A stretch of 64,000 nt of DNA from Paenibacillus amylolyticus (GCF_003719335.1 NZ_RIAS01000004.1:248001-312000), one strand, 5' to 3'. Counted from the first letter of the stretch, positions 41,521 through 51,096 are shown. Numbers and translations: made by a program. The notes: generated by a model from the sequence alone, not told the origin.

Positions 41521-41747
41521 TAGGTACAACGAGCGTATCATACAGCGGATGTGAGCAGATGTAATGTGGGTGCCGGTAGTTCGAGGCTTTGGGGCCAGGT
41601 TCGCAGCGTGTTTAAGCCATTAGTGGAATGACTAAGGCGATAACCTGTTAAATATGTATTTACTTGGCCCAACCTGTGTTACATCCGAGGAGTGATACGG
41701 AGCGTCTATGAACCAAGGCGGCTGAACCGCTGGGAGGTGTGGGGAGA

Positions 41748-42635
41748 ATGAAATACGTAAGGCTTTCAAACTGGAGTTACTCGGCACAACGCATATTTAT
41801 TATCTGTGCCTTCTCGATTATTCCGCTGGCACTGCTATTTACATTTGCTTATTTGCCTGTCATTAACATGTTCAAATACAGCTTTACCGACTGGAATGGA
41901 TATAGCAAAAGATTAAATTATGTCGGATTCGAAAACTACACACGTATTTTTAGCGACCCGGAGTATTTTAAAGTGTTCATCGTTAGTCTGTACTATTTCG
42001 TTGCTACCTTTGTACAGATGGGCCTGGCCCTTTATTTTGCCACCATCCTGAGTTTCAAAATTAGAGGCAAAAATTTTTTCAAGGGCATTTTGTTCTTTCC
42101 TTACCTGCTGAATGGTGTAGCCATCGGGTTTATCTTTCTCTTTTTCTTCAAACCGGATGGGACGCTCGATACGCTGATGCAGGCGATCGGACTGGGACAG
42201 TACACCCAGCTCTGGCTTGGGAACCCGAATATCATTAACGTATCCCTCGCGGGTGCATCCGTCTGGAGATATATGGGCTTTAACTTTATCATCTTTCTGG
42301 GCGCGATCTCTTCCATTCCGAAGGATGTATACGAAGCTTCCGATATTGACGGTGCGAACCGCTGGCAGCAATTCCGCCATATTATTTTGCCGAGCATTAC
42401 CCGCATTCTGCAACTCAACCTGATCTTGGCCATAAGCGGCGCCATCAGTGCGTTCGATATTCCATATATTATGACCGACGGTTCCAACGGCAGTATCACC
42501 TTTGTGATTCAGACCGTTCACTTGGCATTTAAATACGGCAAACTGGGACTCGCATCAGCGATGGCTGTTGTGCTGCTTCTGATCGTTATTCTTGTGACGC
42601 TTGTGCAGCGTGTCAGCATGAAAGGGGAGGAATGA
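41748..42635 (+). CDS. Sugar ABC transporter permease 1 (MalF type)
   Basis: A 295-residue permease with six membrane helices. The EAA loop reads YEASDIDGANRWQQFRHI (about residues 200-217), the contact site for the ATPase. It belongs to the CUT1 family. ATG 41748 is 10 bases after GGAGG. The stop overlaps the next permease by four bases (ATGA). No cognate ATPase gene is present in the locus, so a shared MsmX-like ATPase is expected. Confidence 0.93.
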   Translation: MKYVRLSNWSYSAQRIFIICAFSIIPLALLFTFAYLPVINMFKYSFTDWNGYSKRLNYVGFENYTRIFSDPEYFKVFIVSLYYFVATFVQMGLALYFATILSFKIRGKNFFKGILFFPYLLNGVAIGFIFLFFFKPDGTLDTLMQAIGLGQYTQLWLGNPNIINVSLAGASVWRYMGFNFIIFLGAISSIPKDVYEASDIDGANRWQQFRHIILPSITRILQLNLILAISGAISAFDIPYIMTDGSNGSITFVIQTVHLAFKYGKLGLASAMAVVLLLIVILVTLVQRVSMKGEE

Positions 42636-43471
42636 ACGTGAACCCATTCAAATATACCATCGCAAGCGTAATGAAATACGCTTCTTTGATTCTGGCGGCG
42701 TTCATTGCACTTTTGCCTATCGTAGTGATCCTGTTTGCGTCCCTGAAAACCAATGCCGAGTACGCCACAAGCAGTCCGCTTGCCCCGCCCGCCAACTGGC
42801 TTAACTTTGCGAATTATGCCAAGGCATTTGTGGATGGCAACATGCTTGTCGGCTTCAAAAATACAGTTATTATCCTGATCATCTCCATCGTAGGTGCAAC
42901 GTTGACAGGCTCCATGATTGCTTATGTTCTGGATCGTTTCAAGTTCAAAGGCAAAATAATCATGGTCACTGCATTTCTGCTGGCTACCCTGATCCCAAGT
43001 GTGACTACGCAAGTCGCCACCTTCCAGATTATTAACGCACTTGACCTGTTCAACACACGATGGGCAGCCATCGTCATGTATCTGGGAACCGATATTATCG
43101 CGGTATACATCTTCCTGCAATTCCTTGGCTCGATCTCCAGTGCACTCGACGAATCGGCCATGCTGGACGGCGCTTCGTACTTCACGATCTACTGGAGAAT
43201 TATATTACCTTTGCTGAAACCGGCGATTGTGACGGTCATCATCGTCAAAGGTGTCAACATTTACAACGATTTCTATACGCCGTTCCTATATATGCCTAAG
43301 ACCGACTTGCAGGTAATATCCACTGCCTTATTCAAGTTTAAGGGGCCCTTCGGATCACAGTGGGAGGTCATCAGTGCCGGGATTATGATTGCCATTATCC
43401 CTACGATGATTATTTTCCTGCTGCTCCAGAAGTACATCTATAACGGCTTTGCGCAGGGCTCTGTGAAATAA
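42632..43471 (+). CDS. Sugar ABC transporter permease 2 (MalG type)
   Basis: A 279-residue permease with six membrane helices. Its EAA loop is DESAMLDGASYFTIYWRIIL (about residues 173-192). It pairs with the MalF-type permease, whose gene it overlaps by four bases, to form the membrane channel. Part of the operon with the binding protein and the GH130_2 gene. Confidence 0.93.
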   Translation: MNVNPFKYTIASVMKYASLILAAFIALLPIVVILFASLKTNAEYATSSPLAPPANWLNFANYAKAFVDGNMLVGFKNTVIILIISIVGATLTGSMIAYVLDRFKFKGKIIMVTAFLLATLIPSVTTQVATFQIINALDLFNTRWAAIVMYLGTDIIAVYIFLQFLGSISSALDESAMLDGASYFTIYWRIILPLLKPAIVTVIIVKGVNIYNDFYTPFLYMPKTDLQVISTALFKFKGPFGSQWEVISAGIMIAIIPTMIIFLLLQKYIYNGFAQGSVK

Positions 43472-43541
43472 TTCCGTAAAAACATTCAATCCAAAAGAAG
43501 TGAATTGAATTGAAACATCACTGTTAAAGGGGAAATGAGAT

Positions 43542-44579
43542 ATGACAGTTGCTGAAACGAAAAAGGTACACATCGTTGGGGCCGCTTTGCCAAACATGCC
43601 TTGGGAGGATAAACCGGAAGGGACGGAAGGCCCGGTGTGGAGACACTCGGCTAATCCGGTTGTACCGCGTAACCCGGTGAAGGGAGTTGCTCGCGTTTTC
43701 AACAGTGCAGTCGTTCCTTATGATGGGAAATTTATCGGTGTATTCCGCGCCGAGACGGTCAATGGCCGTCCGCACCTGCACATGGGTTCCAGTGAAGATG
43801 GGTTATCCTGGACGATTGAAGAAGGGCGCATCGCTTTTGTGGACGAACAAGGCGAACCGTTTATGCCGAACTACGCATACGACCCGCGTCTGGTTAAAGT
43901 GGAGGATACCTATTACATCATCTGGTGTACCGATTTTTACGGTGCGGCCCTGGGCCTAGCCAAGACAGAGGATTTCAAAACGTTTGTCCGTCTAGAGAAT
44001 CCGATGTTGCCCTTCAACCGCAATGGCGTATTGTTTCCACGCAAAATCAACGATAACTACATGATGCTCTCCAGACCAAGCGATAGCGGACATACCCCGT
44101 TCGGAGATATTTTCCTGAGCGAAAGCCCGGATCTGGTGTACTGGGGCAAACATCGCCATGTCATGAGCAAAGGCGGTCAAGGCTGGTGGCAATCCGTGAA
44201 AATTGGCGGTGGTCCCGCTCCGATTGAGACATCCGAAGGCTGGCTGATGTTCTACCATGGCGTAACCGGAACGTGCAACGGTTTTGTGTACAGTATGGGT
44301 GCGGTCATTCTCGATCTGGATGAGCCGTCCAAAGTGAAGTATCGTTCATCCAACTTCGTACTCACGCCGGAGAAATGGTATGAGGAGCAGGGCTTCGTTG
44401 ATAACGTTGTTTTCCCGTGTGCAACCCTGCATGATGCCGATACTGGACGAATTGCCATCTATTACGGTGCAGCGGATACCTATGTCGGTGTGGCCTACAC
44501 AACCGTTGACGAAATTGTGAAATATGTCAAAGAAACGGATGAAGTGATTGCTGGCGACCGCGAGGAGGGCAAACTTTAA
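43542..44579 (+). CDS. GH130 beta-1,4-mannooligosaccharide phosphorylase
   Basis: A 345-residue GH130 enzyme of the second subfamily (GH130_2-like): ARVFNSAVVPYDGKFIGVFR, NYAYDPRLVKVEDTYYIIWC, IGGGPAPIETSEGWLMFYHG and GFVDNVVFPCATL. Members phosphorolyse beta-1,4-mannooligosaccharides (or mannosyl-GlcNAc) to mannose 1-phosphate. With the transporter and the mannobiose epimerase plus GH130_1 in the divergent operon, the mannooligosaccharide activity is most likely. Cytosolic; last gene of the plus-strand mannobiose operon. Confidence 0.92.
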   Translation: MTVAETKKVHIVGAALPNMPWEDKPEGTEGPVWRHSANPVVPRNPVKGVARVFNSAVVPYDGKFIGVFRAETVNGRPHLHMGSSEDGLSWTIEEGRIAFVDEQGEPFMPNYAYDPRLVKVEDTYYIIWCTDFYGAALGLAKTEDFKTFVRLENPMLPFNRNGVLFPRKINDNYMMLSRPSDSGHTPFGDIFLSESPDLVYWGKHRHVMSKGGQGWWQSVKIGGGPAPIETSEGWLMFYHGVTGTCNGFVYSMGAVILDLDEPSKVKYRSSNFVLTPEKWYEEQGFVDNVVFPCATLHDADTGRIAIYYGAADTYVGVAYTTVDEIVKYVKETDEVIAGDREEGKL

Positions 44580-44683
44580 TGAGTTAATGCACATTCAGAA
44601 ATGACTAGATAAATTGAATATAGATATGAAATGAAAAGGAAATACGCAGAGAATATGCAGCAAATTTGCTTATATTCACCCGG

Positions 44684-44714
44684 GAAGCTCCTCCTCCTAT
44701 AGGAAGGGCTTTTC
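44684..44714 (+). terminator. Terminator-like hairpin after the mannobiose operon
   Basis: AAGC-TCCT pairs with AGGA-AGGGCTT with a bulge, followed by TTTTC. Imperfect but correctly placed. Confidence 0.4.
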
Positions 44715-44752
44715 TAGCTATTTAATGGGCATACATATTATGTCGATTTTTG

Positions 44753-44781
44753 TTGACAAAAGGGAGGCTACTTCATATTCT
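44753..44781 (+). promoter_or_regulatory. Promoter of the Nik/Cnt-like transporter operon
   Basis: TTGACA (44753-44758) and TATTCT (44776-44781) are 17 bases apart. Transcription would start near 44788, three bases before the Fur-box-like palindrome. Confidence 0.65.
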
Positions 44782-44790
44782 TAATGAATA

Positions 44791-44805
44791 TGAGAATCAT
44801 TATCA
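44791..44805. promoter_or_regulatory. Fur-box-like operator
   Basis: TGAGAATCATTATCA fits the 7-1-7 Fur box TGATAATNATTATCA with one mismatch. It overlaps the predicted start of transcription, the classic position for Fur-type repression. Zur or PerR sites differ more from this sequence. Confidence 0.7.
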
Positions 44806-44856
44806 CGGTGATGGTCAGGTAAAGAATGAGAGAAGAGAGAAAAGGGGTTTATATCT

Positions 44857-46497
44857 ATGTCAGGACAACAACGGAAACGTTTGACTACCCTTATGATGGC
44901 AACAACACTGTTGTTGCTGTTATTTATCGTGGGTTGCAGTAATACAGGAAGTGACAAAGAATCTTCTTCTGCTTCGGGAGATCAGGCGGCTTCGGCGAAG
45001 TCGATTACGATGTCCTGGCCGCGGGATATCGGTACGATGAATCCACATACGTACAATCCGTCCCAATTGTTTGCCCAATCCATGATCTACGAACCACTGG
45101 TGAGTTACCAGAAGGGTGGTAAACTGGAACCGGCACTTGCTGAGTCATGGACCATCTCTGATGATGGCAAAGTATATACATTCAAGCTGCGCCAAGGGGT
45201 GAAATTTTCCGACGGCACACCGTTTAACGCTGAAATTGTGAAAAAGAATTTTGACTCGATCATGAAAAATAAAAAAACACATAGCTGGCTGGGCATTATC
45301 GGCGTGCTGGGCAAGACAGAGGTCGTGGATGACCATACGTTCCGCATGACTCTTACCGAGCCGTATTATCCTGTACTTCAGGATTTGTCTGTTGTTCGTC
45401 CGTTCCGTTTCCTGGGTGCGGCTGGATTCCCGGATGATGGGGATACATCCAAAGGCATCAAGGAACCAGTAGGTACGGGTCCATGGATGCTCGCTGATTA
45501 TAAGCAGGATGAGTACGCGGTCTTCAAACGTAACCCGAATTACTGGGGAACTGCACCCGCATTTGATCAGATTACGGTCAAAATCATCCCTGATGCAGAG
45601 ACACGTGTGCTTGCTTTTGAAAAAGGCGATCTCGATCTGATTTACGGTGAAGGTGTAATTAGTCTGGATGCATTCCAGCAGCTGCGTGAGAATGATGAGT
45701 ATGTAAGTGAGTTGTCCGATCCTGTAGGTACTCGTGATTTGTTGCTTAACTCTTCGAATCCGAAGTTGTCTGATGTGAGAGTGCGGAAGGCGCTTCAACA
45801 GGGCTTCAACAAAAAAGCGATGGTAGAAGGTGTCACGTCGGGTCTGGAAGAACCGGCTGATACCGCATTGTCCAAAAACTATCCATATACCAATGTGGAT
45901 CTGAAACCGATTGAATATAACGTGGAGCAATCCAAAGCGTTGCTGGATGAAGCCGGCTGGAAGCTGCCAGCAGGCGGAACCGTGCGTGAGAAGGATGGAC
46001 AGAAGCTGGAATTCGAATTGATTTTTGATAAAACCGATCCGATTCAAAAAGCGATGGGCGAAACCATTCAGGCCGAATGGGGCGAGCTGGGGGTTAAAGT
46101 AAACCTTACCGGACTTGAACTAACGGTACAGATTAAACGTCTGAAAGCCAATGATTTCGACCTGTACTTCTGGTACAATTACGGGGCGCCATACGATCCG
46201 CATTCCTTCGTTAACGTCGTAGCAAGCCCGGGATTCGGAATCTCCGAGACACTTAGCGCGTTGCCGATGAAAAAGGAACTGGACGACCAGGTGCATGCAG
46301 CACTGTCTTCTACAGACGAGAAGAAACGTCAGGAACTGTATACATCCATCCTGACGACATTGCAGGAGCAGTCGGCGATTGTACCGATCTCTTATGTGAA
46401 GAAAACGGCCGTATATCAGAAGAAAATTGCTAAATTTGTTTTCCCGGCCAATCGTGATGAGAATCCATTCGTGGGAATGCAGTTAAGCAATCCATAA
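44857..46497 (+). CDS. NikA/CntA-like metal (metallophore) binding lipoprotein
   Basis: A 546-residue lipoprotein (lipobox IVGCSN) of the peptide/nickel solute-binding family. NikA/CntA-like features include SWPRDIGTMNPHTYNPSQ, YEPLV, FKLRQGVKFSDGTPFNAEIV and EPVGTGPWML. It delivers nickel, cobalt, zinc or iron, usually as a chelate, to the downstream permeases. A Fur-box-like operator at the promoter points to iron or mixed-metal chelate uptake rather than plain nickel; no metallophore synthesis or urease gene lies in the window. First gene of a five-gene operon. Confidence 0.88.
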   Translation: MSGQQRKRLTTLMMATTLLLLLFIVGCSNTGSDKESSSASGDQAASAKSITMSWPRDIGTMNPHTYNPSQLFAQSMIYEPLVSYQKGGKLEPALAESWTISDDGKVYTFKLRQGVKFSDGTPFNAEIVKKNFDSIMKNKKTHSWLGIIGVLGKTEVVDDHTFRMTLTEPYYPVLQDLSVVRPFRFLGAAGFPDDGDTSKGIKEPVGTGPWMLADYKQDEYAVFKRNPNYWGTAPAFDQITVKIIPDAETRVLAFEKGDLDLIYGEGVISLDAFQQLRENDEYVSELSDPVGTRDLLLNSSNPKLSDVRVRKALQQGFNKKAMVEGVTSGLEEPADTALSKNYPYTNVDLKPIEYNVEQSKALLDEAGWKLPAGGTVREKDGQKLEFELIFDKTDPIQKAMGETIQAEWGELGVKVNLTGLELTVQIKRLKANDFDLYFWYNYGAPYDPHSFVNVVASPGFGISETLSALPMKKELDDQVHAALSSTDEKKRQELYTSILTTLQEQSAIVPISYVKKTAVYQKKIAKFVFPANRDENPFVGMQLSNP

Positions 46498-46581
46498 TCA
46501 TAATTGAAGAACGTATTTATGAACACGTAACACATCAGGCAAAAAGAGCTTGTGTGGCATGGTAAAGGGGAGGAAAGTTTG

Positions 46582-47526
46582 GTGATCGGCTATATAGGTA
46601 AACGAATGATCGCGATCATTCCTATCGTTTTTATCGCTACACTCGTGACTTTTGGGCTGATCCATATTTCACCGGTTGATCCAGCCGAAGCGTATCTGAC
46701 TGCTGCACACATTTATCCAACACCAGAGCTGCTGGCGGAGAAGCGACATGAATTCGGTCTGGATCGGCCTTTGCTCACTCAGTATGTGGATACATTGAAG
46801 AGAATAACCCAGCTGGATTTTGGTACCTCGTATCTCACGAATAAACCGGTGATCGATGAGGTCAAGGATAAGTTTCCGGCCACAGCAGAACTGGCCTTGT
46901 GGAGTATTCTGTTCTCTGCACTGGTGAGTATTCCTTTGGGGATTTTGGCGGCGGTATACAAAAATAGCTGGATTGATATGGTGAGCCGAGCGATCTCTTA
47001 TTTTGGAGCTTCCATTCCGCAGTTCTGGCTTGGTTACTTGCTCATTTTCTTTTTTGCTGTGAAACTGGACTGGCTTCCGGTCGAAGGGCGCGGCTCTTGG
47101 GAGAACCTGGTGCTGCCTACGCTTACGCTTTCTATGGTGATGATTGCGTTATACACCCGTATGTTGCGCACCAGTGTACTGGAACAATTACAGGAAGCAT
47201 ATGTGCAATACGCGAGAACGCGCGGCATACGTGAACGGGTCATTATGCTGAAACATGTGCTCAAGATTGCCATCACCCCGTTTATTACAGGAATGGGCAT
47301 GACCATGGGCAGGCTGTTAACCGGAACGATTATTGTAGAACAAGTCTTTTCGTGGCCGGGTTTCGGGCGTTATTTTGTAGAAGCCATCTTCAACCGAGAT
47401 ATTCCCGTGATCCAATGTTATGTCTTTATTTCGGCGTGTCTGTTCATCGTATGTAATCTGATCGTTGATCTGGTACAGCTGTATATGGACCCGCGGATTT
47501 CGGCGAAAGGACGGGCAGAGCATTGA
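46582..47526 (+). CDS. NikB/CntB-like ABC permease
   Basis: A 314-residue DppB-type permease with six membrane helices. The EAA-like motif is YARTRGIRERVIMLKHVLK (about residues 212-230) and the N-terminus has the family's characteristic extracytoplasmic PAEAYL segment. GTG 46582 is 8 bases after GGGGAGG; the in-frame TTG at 46579 is also possible. It overlaps the next gene by one base. Confidence 0.9.
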   Translation: MIGYIGKRMIAIIPIVFIATLVTFGLIHISPVDPAEAYLTAAHIYPTPELLAEKRHEFGLDRPLLTQYVDTLKRITQLDFGTSYLTNKPVIDEVKDKFPATAELALWSILFSALVSIPLGILAAVYKNSWIDMVSRAISYFGASIPQFWLGYLLIFFFAVKLDWLPVEGRGSWENLVLPTLTLSMVMIALYTRMLRTSVLEQLQEAYVQYARTRGIRERVIMLKHVLKIAITPFITGMGMTMGRLLTGTIIVEQVFSWPGFGRYFVEAIFNRDIPVIQCYVFISACLFIVCNLIVDLVQLYMDPRISAKGRAEH

Positions 47527-48353
47527 TGAACCGATGGCGTACACTGTTTCGAGGGAAAAAAATAATTTGGATTTGCGCTGCGGTCGTATTGCTTTTTTTC
47601 ATCCTGGCATTATTAGCTCCATGGATCGCACCGCATGACCCGGTCAAAGTTAACCTGTTGCAGAAGCTGAAGGCTCCATCTGCCGAGCACTGGCTCGGCA
47701 CAGATCATCTGGGAAGGGACAATCTCTCCAGACTTCTCTATGGGGCACGGATTTCGATTGGATTTGCAACGATGATCTTCCTGTCGTCGTTGATTATCGG
47801 TCTCATTGTTGGGTCGATCTCCGGTTATCTGGGCGGCTGGATTGACAATGTGCTGATGCGTTTATGTGAAGGCATATTGGCATTTCCACAACTGGTGCTG
47901 GTGCTGGGCATCGTCGGGATCTTCGGTCCAGGTCTAATGCAGATTCTGCTGGCGCTCATGATGGTACAGTGGGTGCATTATGCACGAATCTGCCGGAATA
48001 TGGTTGTTAGCTTGAAGGAACGGAACTTTATCGCAGCCGCTCGAATTAGTGGTTCCTCTACCTGGACGATCATTCGTAAACATATCATTCCCAATGTGCA
48101 GCGCCCCATCGTGGTTATGGGAACACTCGAGATGGGCTGGGCGATTATGGATATCTCGGCGCTGTCTTTCTTAGGACTTGGCATTCAGCCGCCTAATGCG
48201 GAGTGGGGAGCCATGATTCATGAAGGCACAGGGTATATTCGCAGTCATCCGGAGCTGATGATCTATCCGGGTGTAGCTATTCTGCTAGTTGTGATGACGT
48301 TTAACATTTTGGGAGAAGCTTTATCTGATCGTTACGACATTTCCAAAAAGTAA
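47526..48353 (+). CDS. NikC/CntC-like ABC permease
   Basis: A 275-residue DppC-type permease with about six membrane helices. Features are APHDPVKVNLLQKLKAPSAE and HWLGTDHLGRDNLSRLLYGA (the signature of the family's N-terminal loop) and the EAA motif FIAAARISGSSTWTIIRKHI. ATG 47526 overlaps the previous stop (TGATG). Together with the NikB-like partner it forms the channel. Confidence 0.92.
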   Translation: MNRWRTLFRGKKIIWICAAVVLLFFILALLAPWIAPHDPVKVNLLQKLKAPSAEHWLGTDHLGRDNLSRLLYGARISIGFATMIFLSSLIIGLIVGSISGYLGGWIDNVLMRLCEGILAFPQLVLVLGIVGIFGPGLMQILLALMMVQWVHYARICRNMVVSLKERNFIAAARISGSSTWTIIRKHIIPNVQRPIVVMGTLEMGWAIMDISALSFLGLGIQPPNAEWGAMIHEGTGYIRSHPELMIYPGVAILLVVMTFNILGEALSDRYDISKK

Positions 48354-48387
48354 TGGTGAAAATAACTGAACAAGGGGGAATGTGACG

Positions 48388-49194
48388 ATGGACGTGGCAG
48401 AGATCGTACTTGAAGTTCGTGATCTAGAGGTTAAGCTCAAGACAGCGAAGGGAGCCGTCCCGTTACTGGAACCTGTTCAGCTGACTTTAAAAAAAGGGCA
48501 GGTCTTCGGCCTTGTTGGTGAGAGTGGCTGCGGCAAAACGGTGACGTGTAATGCGCTGATGCGCTTGCTGCATCCCCGCAGGATGGAATCCTCAGGCAGT
48601 GTTCGTCTGAACGGACGGGAGCTTAGCAACTTATCCGAAGAAGATATGCGTCGCATACGCGGAAGGGACATCGGATTTATTATGCAAAATCCGATGAATG
48701 CTTTTACGCCCGTGTATACGATCGGCTCTCAATTTATTGAAACTTTGCGAACGCATACGAAAATGTCCAAAGCAGAAGCGCGGGAACAGGCCATTGCTGC
48801 GCTGGCTGATATGAAACTTCCAGACCCGGCAAAGCTGCTGAAACGTTATCCGTTTCAGCTCAGCGGAGGCATGTTGCAACGAGTGATGATTGCCGTATCC
48901 ATGTGTCTGCGGCCAGCTCTGGTGATTGCCGATGAACCTACAACAGCACTGGATGTCGTGAATCAGTTGAATGTGCTCCGGGAATTGGATCGGCTTCGGA
49001 AGGAGCACGGTACATCTATTTTGCTTATCTCGCACGATCTGGGTGTCATCTCACAGATGGCAGATGAAGTAGCGGTTATGCAGAAGGGGCGGATCATCGA
49101 ACAGGCAGACGTGTATCAATTGTTCGATCATCCGCAGCATGAGTATACTCGGATGCTGCTAAATGCCCGGCCGAAGTTGTCTCTTGGCCACTAG
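48388..49194 (+). CDS. NikD/CntD-like ABC ATPase
   Basis: A 268-residue ATPase of the DppD/OppD group: Walker A GESGCGKTV, signature LSGGMLQR, Walker B LVIADEPTTALD, H-loop SHDLGV. ATG 48388 follows AAGGGGGAA. It is shorter than OppD because it lacks the long C-terminal iron-sulfur extension, as in NikD. The transcript continues after 169 bases into the second ATPase gene. Confidence 0.92.
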   Translation: MDVAEIVLEVRDLEVKLKTAKGAVPLLEPVQLTLKKGQVFGLVGESGCGKTVTCNALMRLLHPRRMESSGSVRLNGRELSNLSEEDMRRIRGRDIGFIMQNPMNAFTPVYTIGSQFIETLRTHTKMSKAEAREQAIAALADMKLPDPAKLLKRYPFQLSGGMLQRVMIAVSMCLRPALVIADEPTTALDVVNQLNVLRELDRLRKEHGTSILLISHDLGVISQMADEVAVMQKGRIIEQADVYQLFDHPQHEYTRMLLNARPKLSLGH

Positions 49195-49363
49195 AAGTGG
49201 TCTTTTGGTCGCTAAAGAAGTAGACAGGGGCAAGTTGTCACAAGCTCCAGCGGTTAAAACGTGCTTATCGTGCAGGGACTTGTTAAAGCTGGAGACATGA
49301 TCGGTGTGGAGTAGTGTGCAGAACTGTCGGGATACGTACGATTGAAACGAAGGAAGGAGGGCG

Positions 49364-50173
49364 ATGAACCGGATGTTACAAGTATATGAAGTGAGTCATA
49401 GCTATGGCAAGCGGAGCTGGCTCCCGCGTTCGGGATCGCGCCCTTCTGTTCTGGCAGATGTTTCACTTACGATTGAAGAAGGTGTTTGCCTTGGACTACT
49501 CGGAACGAGTGGGGCAGGTAAAAGCACCTTGGGCAAAGTTATTCTTGGGCTGGAAAGACCAAGCCAGGGTCAGGTATTATTTCAAGGCAAGGACATCTAT
49601 CGGGCGGATAAAACGGTGCTTAAAGGGCTGCGTCGTGAATTGCAAGTCGTTTTCCAAGACTGTTACTCCGCCGTGAATCCGATGATGACGGCCGCGCAGA
49701 TTATCGGAGAGCCGCTGGACAATTACGAGCGCCTGTCTGCCAAGGAACAACAGCGCATGATTGAACAGCTACTCGTGCAGGTCGGGCTTACACCGCAGGA
49801 CGCGAGCAAGCTTCCGCATCAATTCAGCGGAGGGCAATTACAACGGGTCAACATCGCCAGAGCGATTGCACTTAAGCCGAAGTTAATCGTGCTGGATGAA
49901 TCGATCAGCAGCCTGGATATGGTGCACCAGACACAAATCCTGTCCTTGTTGGCAGAGTTGCGAGCATCGTATGGACTGTCCTATCTGTTTATCACGCATG
50001 ATATCCGCGCCGCATTGACGATCTGCGACAGCATCGCCGTAATGGATCAGGGAAGGCTGGTCTATACCGGGGATGCGACGGATTCCATCTTGGAGTCGGA
50101 TCAGCCTGCTGTCCGGCAGCTCGTATCCTCCATTTTGCCAGAGCATCCGTCAGGTCGGATTGTGTTTGAATAG
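49364..50173 (+). CDS. NikE/CntF-like ABC ATPase
   Basis: A 269-residue ATPase: Walker A GTSGAGKST, signature FSGGQLQRVN, Walker B LIVLDESISSLD (catalytic Glu kept), H-loop THDIRA. It is the second nucleotide-binding subunit of the metal-chelate importer. ATG at 49364 after GGAAGGAGGGCG. The operon ends in a strong terminator. Confidence 0.92.
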   Translation: MNRMLQVYEVSHSYGKRSWLPRSGSRPSVLADVSLTIEEGVCLGLLGTSGAGKSTLGKVILGLERPSQGQVLFQGKDIYRADKTVLKGLRRELQVVFQDCYSAVNPMMTAAQIIGEPLDNYERLSAKEQQRMIEQLLVQVGLTPQDASKLPHQFSGGQLQRVNIARAIALKPKLIVLDESISSLDMVHQTQILSLLAELRASYGLSYLFITHDIRAALTICDSIAVMDQGRLVYTGDATDSILESDQPAVRQLVSSILPEHPSGRIVFE

Positions 50174-50203
50174 GTTTGAAAAACCAAGACCAATTTGAGT
50201 TAC

Positions 50204-50241
50204 AAAAAGAACCAAGTTGAATAATCGGCTTGGTTCTTTTT
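50204..50241. terminator. Strong bidirectional terminator
   Basis: AAAAAGAACCAAG (50204-50216) and CTTGGTTCTTTTT (50229-50241) are perfect complements around a 12-base loop. It serves the transporter operon and the convergent hypothetical gene. Confidence 0.93.
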
Positions 50242-50292
50242 GTATGTATTGGATCAGCCGAAACGTTGTATCTTTATTCTCGGGTGACCGTT

Positions 50293-50736
50293 CTAATCCT
50301 TCACCGCAAACTGATAAGATGAGGCAATAACCTCTACATAACTGTCATATCCAGCGACAAGATAATGCTTCAGATTAAGCCGGTTCCGGGGATCGAAGAG
50401 CGTTCTTTTTTCGTTCAAAATGGGTGAATTCATCACCTCATAGAAGCCCGGATCGGGATGATAGCTGTTTGACTCCCAGAAGGCGAGCACATCGTCTTGC
50501 TGGCTGATTCCTTCAATTTGATCTGTGTATAGCTCGAAAAAATTGAGTGTGATGCATCGCAGTTCAGCGACGGTGCCGAAAGTGAGTTCGATTTCCCGGT
50601 ATTGATCTAGAGGCACATCCCAACGCGTTTGCACATCTACACGTAAAGTGACACCGCCGGATTCGGTATAGATGGCCTTCAGATCGGTTGTGGAGATGCG
50701 AAAATCTACTTTTTCAGGCATCAGTACAATGTTCAT
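50293..50736 (-). CDS. Hypothetical cytosolic protein, 147 residues
   Basis: I do not recognise a family. The protein is soluble, acidic and beta-rich, with MNIVLMPEKVDFRISTTDL at the start, an aromatic middle (FWESNSYHPDPGFYEV), and RNRLNLKHYLVAGYDSYVEV near the end. The style resembles small immunity or adaptor proteins, but that is only an impression. ATG 50736 follows GGAGGAACG; the longer frame upstream is discarded. Monocistronic. Confidence 0.75.
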   Translation of the reverse strand: MNIVLMPEKVDFRISTTDLKAIYTESGGVTLRVDVQTRWDVPLDQYREIELTFGTVAELRCITLNFFELYTDQIEGISQQDDVLAFWESNSYHPDPGFYEVMNSPILNEKRTLFDPRNRLNLKHYLVAGYDSYVEVIASSYQFAVKD

Positions 50737-51096
50737 GGTCGTTCCTCCTATGTAAATGTTCAGGTTGGATCTATGCACGTTACTTGTTCATGCCAAATGT
50801 TGCGTTATAGCTGACCATATATGCCTATGTTCTAACTAATATCTGTTAGTGATTAAGTATCGGGTAACCTTAGAATCTATCATTCCATTCATTATATCAT
50901 TGTCTCTGGAGGGATCGGAAAGGAATGAATGGCAAGGGGAGAAAAATTGCGGACATATTGCAGTCATTGGATGAATGCACGCACTTGTGCTACACCTCTG
51001 CTTCCATTAAGCCCCCCCCTTGCAGGCCGTTCATCTGCAACGTATGATGAATAGAAATCCTGTACGGAACGGTCAGACAGAAGGGAGGGTGAGTTT
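50737..51096. other. Intergenic stretch without a gene
   Basis: CTAAC (50832-50836) and GTTAG (50845-50849) form a small palindrome that could be an operator for the divergent genes. A homopolymer CCCCCCCC-like run occurs near 51012. No gene or RNA element is recognised. Confidence 0.35.

Noticed and set aside
44857..50173. Plain assignment of the operon as nickel transporter NikABCDE
   Set aside because: Family membership is clear but metal specificity is not; the Fur-box-like site argues against naming it for nickel alone.
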